From Marinobacter salicampi (GTDB lineage: Bacteria; Pseudomonadota; Gammaproteobacteria; Pseudomonadales; Oleiphilaceae): a DNA stretch of 64,000 nt. The notes beneath the pieces are model-generated. The model was not told where the DNA came from, did no database searches, and was given only the letters and a program-made list of their open reading frames with translations. Position 1 is the stretch's first letter. Each line of letters starts with the position of its first letter. Of the stretch, positions 17,658 to 26,198 are shown piece after piece. The stretch lies in NCBI RefSeq assembly GCF_011074795.1, contig NZ_JAAMPF010000010.1, positions 1 to 64,000 of the forward strand. The letters are read 5' to 3'. Position numbers and translations under genes: made by a program.

Positions 17658-17673
17658 TGCATCTGCTGTTCCA
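17658..17673 (-). promoter_or_regulatory. Candidate sigma54 promoter of urtA
   Basis: On the minus strand the sequence is TGGAACAGCAGATGCA, compared with the sigma54 consensus TGGCAC-N5-TTGCA. The GG and GC dinucleotides have the required spacing of ten bases. Two consensus positions differ. Transcription would begin near 17647, leaving about 50 bases before the urtA start. Confidence 0.6.
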
Positions 17674-17781
17674 CACCGCCGCATACATTATTAAAATCAT
17701 CGACTTACTAATAAAAACAGGAGGCGTAGCACACCCTTCCGCTTCAGACCGTGCACTGTCAGGCATCAGCCGGCCCGTTTG

Positions 17782-17798
17782 CGCACCAGCAGGGTGCA
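17782..17798. promoter_or_regulatory. Candidate NtrC binding site upstream of urtA
   Basis: The sequence contains GCACC-AGCAG-GGTGC, an exact GCACC-N5-GGTGC match to the NtrC consensus core. It lies about 140 bases upstream of the predicted sigma54 start site, the usual enhancer distance. This fits nitrogen-limitation control of urea uptake. Confidence 0.65.
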
Positions 17799-18103
17799 TA
17801 CCGTTGCCCAGGCGCGCTCCGGTGACGCTGAGAATAAAACTTCGGTGAATCAGGGCGTTGCATAAGCGACGAGCGAGGGTTTGAGCGCACCCGATTTGGG
17901 CGGTAGACCGATTTCGCGGGGCACGGTCCTCGCCCTGCAAAAGTGCATGGGTTCAGGTGCCCGAGGATGCTGGCGGCCCGGGGCGCGGCTCCGGAGGCAG
18001 GGCCGGGCTGCCATGGCTGCGTCTTCGTGTATAGTGGAAGTCAGACCCAAGGGCAGTGAGCTCTGCCCGACCATCATTCATCAAGACCACAAAAGGCCTC
18101 CTG

Positions 18104-19147
18104 ATGACTCGTCAACCCAGTCGTATTGTTGTGTTCGGCGCCGGAAGTGTCGGCTGTTATGTGGGCGGACGGCTTTTGTCTGCCGGCGCAGATGTCACCC
18201 TGATCGGCCGGCGCCGCCTGCAGGATGTTTTTACTGAACAGCCGTTGAAAGTGACCGATTACGAAGGCTTTGAGTTCAGCACCAGCCTGAGCCCCGACCA
18301 GTTCACTACCGACCCGGGCGCAGCAGCCGGGGCTGACCTGGTGCTGGTGACCACCAAATCGGCGGCCACGGAAGAAGCTGGGGCACAGCTGGCAGAATTT
18401 CTGGAGCCCGGCACACCGGTCATCAGCCTGCAGAACGGCATCACCAATGCCGACCGTCTGCAGGGGTTACTGCCGGAATGCACGGTGCTTGCAGGCATGA
18501 TCCCCTTCAACGTACTGGAGAAAGCTCCGGGCCACTTCCACCACGGCACCCAGGGCCAACTGATGGCGGCGGCAAGCCCCAGGCTGGAACCGGCACTGCC
18601 CTGGTTCCAGGCGGCGGGTCTGCCTCTGGAGGAGCGCGACGACATGGAGCCGGTGATGTGGTCAAAGCTGCTGCTGAACCTGAACAACCCAATCAATGCG
18701 CTGTCCGGCGTGCCGCTTCGGGAAGAGCTTGCCCAGCGGGACTACCGCCGCTGCCTGGCCATGGCCCAGGAAGAGACCCTGACCCTGCTGGAAATGGCGG
18801 GCATCCGTACGGTCAAGGTCACTGCCATTCCCACCCAACTGATCCCCTACGTGATGAAAACGCCGAACTGGCTCTTCAAGCGGCTGGCGGACAAAATGCT
18901 AACCATTGATCCCTATGCCCGCTCATCCATGTGGGAAGACATAGAGGCGGGCCGGCCCACAGAGGTGGACTGGATCAACGGCGAGGTCGTCAACCTGGCC
19001 ACCCGCCTCAACACCCGCGCGCCGGTCAACCAGGCCCTGACCCAGCTTATTCACCAGTGCGAAATGGACCCGAGCCAGGCCTGGCCTGCTCCGGCTCTGC
19101 TCAGGCACTTACAGGGCGCCCTGGACGACTACCGCGCCCGCCGTTAG
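18104..19147 (+). CDS. panE: 2-dehydropantoate 2-reductase
   Basis: The 347-aa product matches the ketopantoate reductase family (NADPH-dependent reduction of 2-dehydropantoate to pantoate, EC 1.1.1.169, in CoA synthesis). The N-terminus R-I-V-V-F-G-A-G-S-V-G-C-Y-V-G-G-R-L is the GxGxxG nucleotide site. T-K-S-A-A-T, the invariant Q-N-G-I near residue 110, and W-S-K-L-L-L-N (catalytic Lys region) with N-N-P-I-N-A-L follow. The start at ATG 18104 has AAAAGG seven bases upstream; a longer frame from GTG 18056 lacks a site. Family members also act on other ketoacids, so the substrate is inferred. Confidence 0.88.
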   Translation: MTRQPSRIVVFGAGSVGCYVGGRLLSAGADVTLIGRRRLQDVFTEQPLKVTDYEGFEFSTSLSPDQFTTDPGAAAGADLVLVTTKSAATEEAGAQLAEFLEPGTPVISLQNGITNADRLQGLLPECTVLAGMIPFNVLEKAPGHFHHGTQGQLMAAASPRLEPALPWFQAAGLPLEERDDMEPVMWSKLLLNLNNPINALSGVPLREELAQRDYRRCLAMAQEETLTLLEMAGIRTVKVTAIPTQLIPYVMKTPNWLFKRLADKMLTIDPYARSSMWEDIEAGRPTEVDWINGEVVNLATRLNTRAPVNQALTQLIHQCEMDPSQAWPAPALLRHLQGALDDYRARR

Positions 19148-19827
19148 GCAAACACCCTGCCGGATTACACAGCTGTACTCTATTTCGCACACGGGACGGT
19201 CACTTTGTCCCGTACTTTTCCTGTAGTGGCTGCGTAGAATGTTTTTCCAGCAGGGATGCAGTGCTTGCACGGAGGCAAGCTGCAGGGATGCTAGGCCCGA
19301 CAGGACGTTGGGAAAAGGTCGTAGGTCGAAAGGTCGGAAGATCTTGAGGTCGTAGATCTTGTAGAACGGACGCAAAGGATGAAAGCTCAAAGGACTGGGC
19401 TCAGAGGCTTGCGGCTCAACGGATTGAGACAAAAGCACTCACAGGGAAGACACGTCAGGGATGGCGACGTCTGAAGGATCAGGCGGAATCACGGACGAAC
19501 GGTCAGGGATGGCACAGCCTGAAGGACCAGGCAGAGTCAGGGAAGAGACGTCATGGACGGCGTAGCCTGAAGGATCAGGCCAGAGTTAGCCAAGGAGTAG
19601 TTAGCCACGGAACGGGAACACAGGGATGGTGAACCTGCCGTGCTACTCGAATTCCTCCCCATGCTATTGCTCCAGGCACTGCCTGGGCTCCCCGATTAGT
19701 CGAGATCAGTCCGGCCCCTTGGCCTCTGAATATCCAACGTTCACGTTTACGGCCTGCACCGGTGCCTGTCATTGCTTCTGCTGAACATCTATCTCAGTTA
19801 AACGCCATGACACTCAAGGAGCTTTAA
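19148..19827. other. 680-bp non-coding region upstream of comEA-like gene
   Basis: No credible gene is seen; the frames here are short and repetitive. A possible panE terminator (ACGGGAC 19191-19197 with GTCCCGT 19207-19213, then ACTTTTCC) opens the region. A purine-rich stretch of short repeats around GGTCG and AAGATCTTG follows, then a 48-bp tandem repeat (19453-19596). The region may be transcribed as a long structured leader of the downstream gene. Confidence 0.55.
19453..19596 (+). repeat. Three tandem 48-bp repeats with an internal hairpin
   Basis: Units begin at 19453, 19501 and 19549, exactly 48 bases apart. Each carries GTCAGGGATGGC (or a close variant) and a hairpin GCCTGA-AGGA-TCAGGC, perfect in the third unit and near-perfect in the others. 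A degenerate part of a fourth unit appears near 19618-19640. Unlike a CRISPR array there are no unique spacers. Confidence 0.85.
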
Positions 19828-20109
19828 ATGGCCCGACAATCTTTTTTTGCAATGCTGGTTCTTCTGTTTTCCCTTGTGTCCGGGTTCGCCCAGGCCGAAG
19901 GCGAGGCAACCAGTGGCCAGATCAATATCAACCAGGCTGATGCCATCACCCTGAGCAGTCTTGATGGGGTTGGTGAGTCCAAGGCCGAAGCCATTGTGAC
20001 CTACCGGGACAGCAACGGACCTTTCAAGACCGTGACGGACCTGAGCAATGTGAAAGGTATTGGTGAGAAAACCGTGGAAAAAAACGCCGCTCGCCTGACG
20101 GTTGAATAA
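19828..20109 (+). CDS. comEA: ComEA-like helix-hairpin-helix DNA-binding protein
   Basis: The 93-aa exported protein has a signal peptide (residues 1-23, ending F-A-Q-A) and a ComEA-type double helix-hairpin-helix domain. The signatures are I-N-I-N-Q-A-D-A-I-T-L-S-S-L-D-G-V-G, G-P-F-K-T-V-T-D-L-S-N-V-K-G-I-G and K-N-A-A-R-L. Such proteins bind incoming DNA in the periplasm during natural transformation, but short single-domain forms are widespread and may have other roles. AAGGAG lies six bases before the ATG. It is monocistronic, ending at a strong terminator. Confidence 0.9.
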   Translation: MARQSFFAMLVLLFSLVSGFAQAEGEATSGQININQADAITLSSLDGVGESKAEAIVTYRDSNGPFKTVTDLSNVKGIGEKTVEKNAARLTVE

Positions 20110-20137
20110 CCCGAGCGTTACCAGGTTGAAGATTTTG

Positions 20138-20162
20138 GCCCTGCCGCTGGCAGGGCTTTTTT
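20138..20162 (+). terminator. Intrinsic terminator of comEA
   Basis: GCCCTGCC (20138-20145) and GGCAGGGC (20149-20156) form a perfect 8-bp stem with a GCT loop, followed by six Ts. It lies 28 bp after the comEA stop. Confidence 0.93.
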
Positions 20163-20186
20163 GTCAGCCCGGGTTCCTACTCTTCT

Positions 20187-20237
20187 ACAAGTCCCTCCTC
20201 TCTACAAGTTACTCCTCTTTACAAGTTTCTCCTCTTT
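20187..20237. repeat. Three tandem 17-bp repeats upstream of lutA
   Basis: The units ACAAGTCCCTCCTCTCT, ACAAGTTACTCCTCTTT and ACAAGTTTCTCCTCTTT occur back to back at 20187, 20204 and 20221. They are pyrimidine-rich and lie about 95 bp before lutA. Role unknown; they could be slippage-generated or a regulator array. Confidence 0.8.
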
Positions 20238-20330
20238 AGCAACCTCCGCGGCCAAAGTAGGGTAGACAGTCCAGTTGCCCCTGCCTATCGTAATAACTGG
20301 ACGAATCCCCAGCCTGGCGAGAAAAACAAT

Positions 20331-21110
20331 ATGACGACGGACGCCATCAGGCTCTACCCTGGCAAGCCCGAAAAAGTCTATTTTTTTGGCACCTGCCTGG
20401 TTGATCTTTTCTATCCCGGCGCCGGCCTCGCCGGTATTCAACTGCTTGAACGGGAAGGCATCCAGGTGCTTTTCCCCCAGGACCAGACCTGTTGTGGCCA
20501 GCCGGCCTATACCTCGGGCTATTACGACGAAGCGCGGGCGGTAGCGGCCGCCCAGCTCGGTCTGTTCAAGGAAGACTGGCCCATTGTGGTGCCCTCCGGT
20601 TCCTGCGGCGGCATGATGCGCAAGCACTACCCTGACTTGTTCCGGGATACTCCCCAGAGCGATAGGGCAAAAGAGGTCGCCGGACGGGTCTGGGAGTTGA
20701 CCGATTTCCTGCTCAACGTGTGCCATGTGCACCTGGAGGATGTCGGCGAGCCTGTCACCGTGGCCATGCACACCTCCTGCTCCGCCCGCCGGGAAATGGG
20801 CATTGCCGAGGTAGGCCCGCGCCTGTTGCAGCAGCTTGGCAACGTGACCCTGGTGGAACAGGTCCGCCCTGAGGAGTGCTGCGGTTTCGGCGGCACCTTC
20901 GCAGTACGCCATCCGGAGATATCCGCCGCCATGGTGGGGGACAAGGTCCAGGCGCTGGCGGACACCGGCGCCCGGGAGTTTGTCACCACCGACTGCGGCT
21001 GCCTGATGAACATCAACGGCCATACCGAGAAAGCCGGCCAGGGCATCGCCGGCCAGCATATTGCGAGCTTTCTGTGGGAACGGGTCAGTGGCCAGGGAGG
21101 CAAGTCCTGA
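20331..21110 (+). CDS. lutA: L-lactate utilisation protein LutA (iron-sulfur subunit)
   Basis: The 259-aa product is a CCG-domain protein like LutA/YkgE, part of the LutABC complex that oxidises L-lactate to pyruvate. Two CCG blocks are visible: C-C-G-Q-P-A-Y-T-S-G-Y near residues 53-63 and C-C-G-F-G-G-T-F-A near 183-191, plus single cysteines in F-F-G-T-C-L and T-D-C-G-C-L. Its stop shares a base with the lutB start (TGATG). The ribosome binding site before ATG 20331 is weak. No regulator or lactate permease is adjacent. Confidence 0.92.
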   Translation: MTTDAIRLYPGKPEKVYFFGTCLVDLFYPGAGLAGIQLLEREGIQVLFPQDQTCCGQPAYTSGYYDEARAVAAAQLGLFKEDWPIVVPSGSCGGMMRKHYPDLFRDTPQSDRAKEVAGRVWELTDFLLNVCHVHLEDVGEPVTVAMHTSCSARREMGIAEVGPRLLQQLGNVTLVEQVRPEECCGFGGTFAVRHPEISAAMVGDKVQALADTGAREFVTTDCGCLMNINGHTEKAGQGIAGQHIASFLWERVSGQGGKS

Positions 21111-22570
21111 TGAACCAACACAACCCTACCGCCAGCCAGGTCCAGTCGTTTCATCCCCGAGCCCGGGAAGCTCTGCAGAACGACCAGCTGCGCGGTAATT
21201 TCCGGCGGGCCATGGATGGCCTCATGGGCAAGCGCAAGGCCGCCTTTGAGGGCTGGGACCTGGAATCCCTCCGCACGCTTGGGGCGGCGGTGCGCCAGCG
21301 CGCGCTGGCCCGGCTGCCGGATCTGCTGGAACAGCTTGAAAGCCAGCTCACCAGCAACGGCATACAGGTGCACTGGGCGACGGATGCTGACGAGGCCTGC
21401 CGGATTATTCGTGACATCTGCGTGGCCCGCGAAGCCAGAACGGTGATCAAGGGCAAGTCCATGGTGTCCGAGGAAATGGAGCTTAACCATTACCTCGAAG
21501 CCGAGGGCATCGAGGCGCTGGAGTCGGACCTGGGGGAGTACATCGTGCAGATGGCGGAGCAGACGCCGTCGCACATCATCATGCCCGCCATTCACATGAA
21601 TACCGATGAGATCTCCGAGCTGCTGCACCGCAAGACCGGTACTGACCGCTCCCACGACGTCAATTACCTGACCGCCAGCGCCCGCCAGCAGCTGCGGGAA
21701 AAGTTCATGAACGCAGATGTGGGAGTCTCGGGGGTGAATTTCGCGGTGGCGGAGACCGGCACTCTTTGCCTGGTGGAGAACGAGGGCAACGGCCGCATGA
21801 CAACCACGGTGCCGCCCTGCCATATTGCCGTCACCGGCATCGAGAAGGTGGTGCCCTCCCTTGCCGATGTGGCACCCCTGCTCGCCCTGCTCACCCGCTC
21901 GGCCACCGGCCAGCACCTGACCACCTACTTCAACATGATCAGCCGGCCCCGGCAGCCGGGCGAACCGGACGGCCCAGAGGCAGTGCACCTGGTGCTGGTG
22001 GACAACGGCCGCTCCGGGATCTATCAGGACGACGAGCTGATCGACACCCTGCGCTGCATCCGCTGCGGCGCCTGCATGAACCATTGCCCGGTCTACACCC
22101 GCGTGGGGGGACACGTATACGGCACCACCTACCCCGGGCCCATCGGCTCGATCCTGATGCCCCACCTGCTGGGGCTGGATGAAACCCGGCATATGCCAAC
22201 GGCGTCCTCCCTGTGCGGTGCCTGCGGTGAGGTCTGCCCGGTCAAGATACCGATTCCGGACCTGCTGGTGCGCCTGCGCCGGGAATCGGTGGACGGCGAC
22301 AGCGTGCACCCCGGTGTGGTGAAGGGCCACGGGGTCAAGCGCGGGCGTTGGGAGTCCCTGGCCTGGCGGGGCTGGCAATGGATGCACGCGAACCCGGGGC
22401 TATATCGGACCGGCACCCGCATGGCCGCCAGATTTCGCGCCCTGCAACCGGCCAGTGCCGGTGCCTGGACCCGGGTACGAACAGCACCCAGGCTGGCACC
22501 AAAGACCCTGCACCAGCTCATGAAACAAAGGGCCGACAGCAACAGCTCCGATAACGGTGGCAGCCGATGA
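21110..22570 (+). CDS. lutB: L-lactate utilisation protein LutB (ferredoxin-type subunit)
   Basis: The 486-aa product carries an LUD domain in the first two thirds (V-I-K-G-K-S-M-V-S-E-E, G-V-S-G-V-N-F-A-V-A-E-T-G-T). Two [4Fe-4S] cysteine clusters follow: C-I-R-C-G-A-C-M-N-H-C-P and C-G-A-C-G-E-V-C-P. This is the usual LutB/YkgF architecture and length. The start at 21110 overlaps the lutA stop by one base, ruling out the longer frame opening inside lutA. It overlaps lutC by four bases. Confidence 0.94.
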   Translation: MNQHNPTASQVQSFHPRAREALQNDQLRGNFRRAMDGLMGKRKAAFEGWDLESLRTLGAAVRQRALARLPDLLEQLESQLTSNGIQVHWATDADEACRIIRDICVAREARTVIKGKSMVSEEMELNHYLEAEGIEALESDLGEYIVQMAEQTPSHIIMPAIHMNTDEISELLHRKTGTDRSHDVNYLTASARQQLREKFMNADVGVSGVNFAVAETGTLCLVENEGNGRMTTTVPPCHIAVTGIEKVVPSLADVAPLLALLTRSATGQHLTTYFNMISRPRQPGEPDGPEAVHLVLVDNGRSGIYQDDELIDTLRCIRCGACMNHCPVYTRVGGHVYGTTYPGPIGSILMPHLLGLDETRHMPTASSLCGACGEVCPVKIPIPDLLVRLRRESVDGDSVHPGVVKGHGVKRGRWESLAWRGWQWMHANPGLYRTGTRMAARFRALQPASAGAWTRVRTAPRLAPKTLHQLMKQRADSNSSDNGGSR

Positions 22571-23220
22571 CCTCACGGGAAGACATTCTGCAACGCCTAC
22601 GAAACCGCCGGGACGGTGAACTGCCGATGCCGGAACTGGACTATGGCTCCATGACGGGGCGGGACTGGAGCGCCGCCCAGAAGCTGGACCTGTTCCAGGC
22701 CATGATTGAAACAGTACACGGGGAAGTTCACCGGGCAACCGATGAGGAATGGCTGGACACTCTGGCGGGCATACTCAAGCAACGCCAGGCCCGTAACCTG
22801 CTCACCCCACTGAAGCATCCGATCGGGGCCGAGATACGCGCCTCCGGGCATCCGGACCTGCCGGAATTGCTGAGCTACGGGGAGCCTGTCGAACACTGGC
22901 AGCGGGAACTGTTCAATGACGTGGACGCGGCCATTACCTCCACCCGGGGCGCCATTGCCGAAACCGGCAGCCTGATCCTCTGGCCGGGCATCGATGAACC
23001 CCGACTGATGAGCCTGGTGCCCCCGATCCACATCGCGGTGCTGGAGGCGGACCAGATCTTCGCCACTTTCCTTGAGGCCATGGAGCTACAGCGCTGGAGC
23101 GCCGGCATGCCCACCAATGCCCTGCTGATTTCCGGGCCCTCCAAGACCGCGGATATCGAGCAGACTCTGGCCTACGGTGTGCACGGGCCCAAGGAGTTGA
23201 TCGTCATCGTTCGGCAATAG
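22567..23220 (+). CDS. lutC: L-lactate utilisation protein LutC (LUD domain)
   Basis: The 217-aa product is a stand-alone LUD domain protein, third member of lutABC. It shows S-T-R-G-A-I-A-E-T-G-S-L-I-L-W and R-L-M-S-L-V-P-P-I-H-I, and ends with I-S-G-P-S-K-T-A-D-I-E-Q-T-L-A-Y-G-V-H-G-P, the conserved LutC tail. The ATG overlaps the lutB stop (ATGA). Confidence 0.93.
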   Translation: MTSREDILQRLRNRRDGELPMPELDYGSMTGRDWSAAQKLDLFQAMIETVHGEVHRATDEEWLDTLAGILKQRQARNLLTPLKHPIGAEIRASGHPDLPELLSYGEPVEHWQRELFNDVDAAITSTRGAIAETGSLILWPGIDEPRLMSLVPPIHIAVLEADQIFATFLEAMELQRWSAGMPTNALLISGPSKTADIEQTLAYGVHGPKELIVIVRQ

Positions 23221-23298
23221 GCCCGCGCCCTTTCAGGTCAATAGCCTCGCCCAGCGGGGAGGGTTTGGGTTAAAGTGAGCGGTTTTGAGGCCGCAGAC

Positions 23299-24270
23299 AT
23301 GACCACGCCGTTATCCTCCGCCCAGCTCCAACGAGCTACTGTCATCCGGGGTGCTTTACTGATCGCGGTTGCCGCTGCCCTGTGGGCGACAACGGGCATC
23401 GCGGCCAAGTTCCTGTTCAATGATTCGGTCATGACACCCATCACCCTGGGTTTTTTCCGCCTCACCATCGCCTTCCCCTGCTTTTTCCTGCTGATGTTCT
23501 GGGAGCAGCGCTCCCTTTCCTTCAGCAAAGCCCGGAGCAACGATCCGGCGCCGGAGGCAAACCGCATCAGGCTCACCCTGAAGACCCTGATCGCCCTGGC
23601 TGCCCTGGGGCTGTTCCAGGCAGCGTACCAGGGCACCTACCTGGTGGCGGTGGAACTGATCGGTGCGGGCATTGCTACCCTTATTGCCCTGTGCGTGTCG
23701 CCGGTGCTGGTGGCGCTTATGGCGGCGCCCCTGCTGGGCGAGCGTCCGGGGCTGGTGACCTGGCTGGCTCTGCTGGCAGCGGTGGCGGGAACGGTGCTGC
23801 TGGTGGCGGGGGATATCGAAACCACCGGCCAGTTACGGCTTGGGGGCCTGCTGGTGGCGCTGATGGCCGCTTTCGTTTATGCCGGGTTTACCCTCACCAG
23901 CCGACATGCGGCGGCAGGGGCCCCGGTGTTCACCACCGCGTTCGTGTGTTTCTTCACCGGTGCGCTGGTTCTGCTGCCGATTGTGGCGATGTCCGGCGGC
24001 TTTGACGAACTGGGCACCCTGACGTGGGTTGACTGGTCTCTGGTGGTTTATATCGGACTGGTGCCCACCTGCCTTGGCTACCTGTGTTTCTTTGCCGGCA
24101 TGAAGGCAACCCCGGCCACCACCTCCAGCATTATTGTCACACTGGAGCCACTGTTCGTGGCGGTGCTGGCCTGGGTTATTCTCGGGGAAATGCTGGGCAC
24201 CGCCGGGGTGATCGGGGCTGTGGTGCTGACCCTGGCCGTGATCGTGGCTTCCCGCAGCGCCCGGGCCTGA
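23299..24270 (+). CDS. EamA-family (DMT) transporter
   Basis: The 323-aa protein has ten hydrophobic helices arranged as two EamA repeats (about residues 20-160 and 180-320). Typical features are A-A-L-W-A-T-T-G-I-A-A-K-F in helix 1 and L-E-P-L-F-V-A-V-L-A-W-V-I-L-G-E near the end. These drug/metabolite exporters carry amino acids, metabolites or drugs; the substrate cannot be told. The start ATG 23299 has GAGG eight bases upstream; the frame extends to GTG 23275. Its stop abuts the convergent gloA stop. Confidence 0.85.
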   Translation: MTTPLSSAQLQRATVIRGALLIAVAAALWATTGIAAKFLFNDSVMTPITLGFFRLTIAFPCFFLLMFWEQRSLSFSKARSNDPAPEANRIRLTLKTLIALAALGLFQAAYQGTYLVAVELIGAGIATLIALCVSPVLVALMAAPLLGERPGLVTWLALLAAVAGTVLLVAGDIETTGQLRLGGLLVALMAAFVYAGFTLTSRHAAAGAPVFTTAFVCFFTGALVLLPIVAMSGGFDELGTLTWVDWSLVVYIGLVPTCLGYLCFFAGMKATPATTSSIIVTLEPLFVAVLAWVILGEMLGTAGVIGAVVLTLAVIVASRSARA

Positions 24271-24822
24271 TCAGGCCCCTTCTTTGCGCAGTTTTTCCAG
24301 CATGCTGGGCTGGAGGATTTCGATCCAGTAGCCGTCCGGGTCGCGAATAAAGGCCAGGCCCTTCATCTTGCCGTCGTCCGGACGCTTGACGAACTCCACG
24401 TCCAGGCTCTCAAGCCGTTCGCAGGCCTGGTAGACATCCGGTACCGCCACACCGATATGCCCGAAGCCCTGGGGCTCGTCATTACCGTTGTGGTAACGGA
24501 AGTCAGGGTCCTTTTCAGTGCCCCAGTTGTGGGTCAGCTCGAGCATGGCCTCGCGGCCGAATATGAAGGTGGTGCGGTGCGCATCGTCTGCCGGTACGGC
24601 GGCGGCCTGGTTGTCGTCCAGGTAAGCCAGGAAATACAGAGTGAACTTCATCTCTGGAAAATCCAGCTTGCGGATCAGTCGCATGCCCATGACCCGGGTG
24701 TAGAAATCCAGGCTTTTTTCCGGATCCTTTATACGCATCATGGTCTGGTTGAAAACGTAGCCGTCGGTTTCCGGTACGTTTTCATCGTGCAGGCCAGGGG
24801 CCTCTTCGAAATGGCGTCGCAT
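24271..24822 (-). CDS. gloA: Lactoylglutathione lyase (glyoxalase I)
   Basis: The 183-aa product converts the hemithioacetal of methylglyoxal and glutathione to S-lactoylglutathione (EC 4.4.1.5). It has the glyoxalase fold with [17 protein letters not shown] near residues 25-41, E-L-T-H-N-W-G-T-E (metal ligand Glu) and [12 protein letters not shown] (metal ligand His). W-I-E-I-L-Q-P near the end supplies the last Glu. The length fits the eukaryote-like longer form. The start ATG 24822 has AAGGAAG eight bases upstream; a frame extending to 25032 would run into alkB and is rejected. Confidence 0.93.
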   Translation of the reverse strand: MRRHFEEAPGLHDENVPETDGYVFNQTMMRIKDPEKSLDFYTRVMGMRLIRKLDFPEMKFTLYFLAYLDDNQAAAVPADDAHRTTFIFGREAMLELTHNWGTEKDPDFRYHNGNDEPQGFGHIGVAVPDVYQACERLESLDVEFVKRPDDGKMKGLAFIRDPDGYWIEILQPSMLEKLRKEGA

Positions 24823-24965
24823 AGTGACAGCTTCCTTTTCACATGAATTGCGGTTGCTCACACCATGCTCGCCACTGAGGCTGTTTTCAAGGGGCCGATC
24901 GTCCCGGGGGGTTATGACCGGCTTTTCCGGGCGGGCGTCAATCCTGCCTATCCTACCCTGCCTGG

Positions 24966-26102
24966 CTACGCCAACTGGTGCTCCTCGCCTTTGTAGTAGG
25001 CCTCCACCCGCGGGTTCATGATTTTTCTCCACAGCGGCGGGAACAGGGCCACGACCACCATGGCGGCGTAACCTGCGGGCAGTTGCGGCGCGATTTCGTG
25101 ATGACGGAGCACCTGATAGCGGCGCTTGGCGAAGGCGTGATGATCACTGTGACGCTGAAGATGGAACAGGAACACGTTGGTCAGGAAGTAGTTGGAATTC
25201 CAGCTGTGTTCCGGTGTGGTTCGCTCGTAACGGCCGTTCTCCAGCTTGCGGCGATGCAGGCCGTAGTGCTCCAGGTAATTGACGATCTCCAGCAGGGTAA
25301 AGGCGATAAAGCTCTGGGCCAGGAAAAAGGCCGCGCCCAGCCAGCCAAAGGCAAGGGTGCAGGCCGCCAGCGCTAGCGCTGAAAGGCTGTACCACCAGAT
25401 CAACTCATTGCGCCAGCTGAAGGAGCTATGACCCTTGCGCTTGAGTCTGGCCGCCTCCAGGCGCCAGGCGTTCATGAAGTTGCGTCCGTATGCCTGGGGC
25501 AGGAAATTGTACAGGGACTGGTTATACCGGGAAGACGATGCATCTTCCGGGGTCGACACATGCACGTGGTGGCCTCGCAGGTGCTCGACCTTGAAACCGC
25601 CGTAGCACACCAGGGCCAGCAGGAAGCCGCCGGCCCAGGTCTCGTATTTGTCGTCCTTGTGAATGAGCTCGTGGGCGACGTTGATGCCCAGGCCGCCCAC
25701 GATACCGATCGACACGGTCCAGCCAATGGCACCGGACAGGCTGAAGACCCCGGAAGCCAGAATGTTCAGGGACCAGACCAGCAGCACCACAAAAGCCGCC
25801 ACCCAGCCCAGGGTCATGATCTGATAGAAGCGCTCACTCCTCATCTGGGGAACGTCTGTTTCTTCATCGGGGTTCAGTGCGTCCTGTCCCAGTATCAGGT
25901 CCAGTACCGGAATCAGGCCGAACACCACCACCGGCACACCCCAGGCAAACAGGTTGACCCAGCCGGTAGCCTGGCCCGCACTCAGCAACAGCGGCGGCAG
26001 AGCCAGTGGCAGCATGGCGATGATGAAACTGTATTTCTTCAGCTTTAGCAGGAGCCGGCGGCGGAACGGGTCTCGCGCCAGGGTCATGTGGTCAGTGGTC
26101 AT
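24966..26102 (-). CDS. alkB: Alkane 1-monooxygenase AlkB
   Basis: This 378-aa membrane di-iron enzyme hydroxylates the terminal carbon of n-alkanes (EC 1.14.15.3), using rubredoxin as electron donor. All histidine motifs are intact: [24 protein letters not shown] and [10 protein letters not shown] with the following R-R-Y-Q-V-L-R. About six membrane helices are seen. AGGAG lies nine bases before the ATG at 26102. No rubredoxin or rubredoxin reductase gene is adjacent. The divergent GntR regulator and intervening palindromes suggest local control. Confidence 0.97.
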   Translation of the reverse strand: MTTDHMTLARDPFRRRLLLKLKKYSFIIAMLPLALPPLLLSAGQATGWVNLFAWGVPVVVFGLIPVLDLILGQDALNPDEETDVPQMRSERFYQIMTLGWVAAFVVLLVWSLNILASGVFSLSGAIGWTVSIGIVGGLGINVAHELIHKDDKYETWAGGFLLALVCYGGFKVEHLRGHHVHVSTPEDASSSRYNQSLYNFLPQAYGRNFMNAWRLEAARLKRKGHSSFSWRNELIWWYSLSALALAACTLAFGWLGAAFFLAQSFIAFTLLEIVNYLEHYGLHRRKLENGRYERTTPEHSWNSNYFLTNVFLFHLQRHSDHHAFAKRRYQVLRHHEIAPQLPAGYAAMVVVALFPPLWRKIMNPRVEAYYKGEEHQLA

Positions 26103-26180
26103 CGGGTGTTTCTCCTCTTATTGACGTAGGCATTTGCAGGCTCACGCCCTATTTGCTTTCGGCTGTTGCGGAACACGATA

Positions 26181-26198
26181 AATAACAACCTTGTTATT
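26181..26198. promoter_or_regulatory. Palindrome AATAACAA-CC-TTGTTATT
   Basis: An exact 8-bp inverted repeat with a two-base centre, directly next to and partly overlapping the larger 26196-26224 palindrome, on its alkB-proximal side. Its ACAA/TTGT half-sites resemble those of the larger palindrome, so it may be a second, weaker operator. Confidence 0.45.

Larger units (their letters stand above)
17598..18103. other. Intergenic region between urtA and panE
   Basis: No gene is visible in this 506-bp divergent region. It carries the likely sigma54 promoter (17658-17673) and the NtrC-type site (17782-17798) for urtA. AAAAGG at 18091-18096 serves as the ribosome binding site of panE. The remaining sequence shows nothing I can interpret. 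Confidence 0.6.

Noticed and set aside
19453..19640. Possible CRISPR array
   Set aside because: The units follow each other directly with degenerate sequence and no unique spacers, and no cas gene is present.
20627..22387. 586-codon minus-strand frame opposite lutA and lutB
   Set aside because: LutA and LutB have intact Fe-S motifs on the plus strand with coupled starts; the antisense frame is His/Gly-rich noise.
24823..25032. N-terminal extension of gloA into the alkB region
   Set aside because: The extension overlaps the end of alkB, is not similar to glyoxalases, and the internal ATG has a good ribosome binding site.
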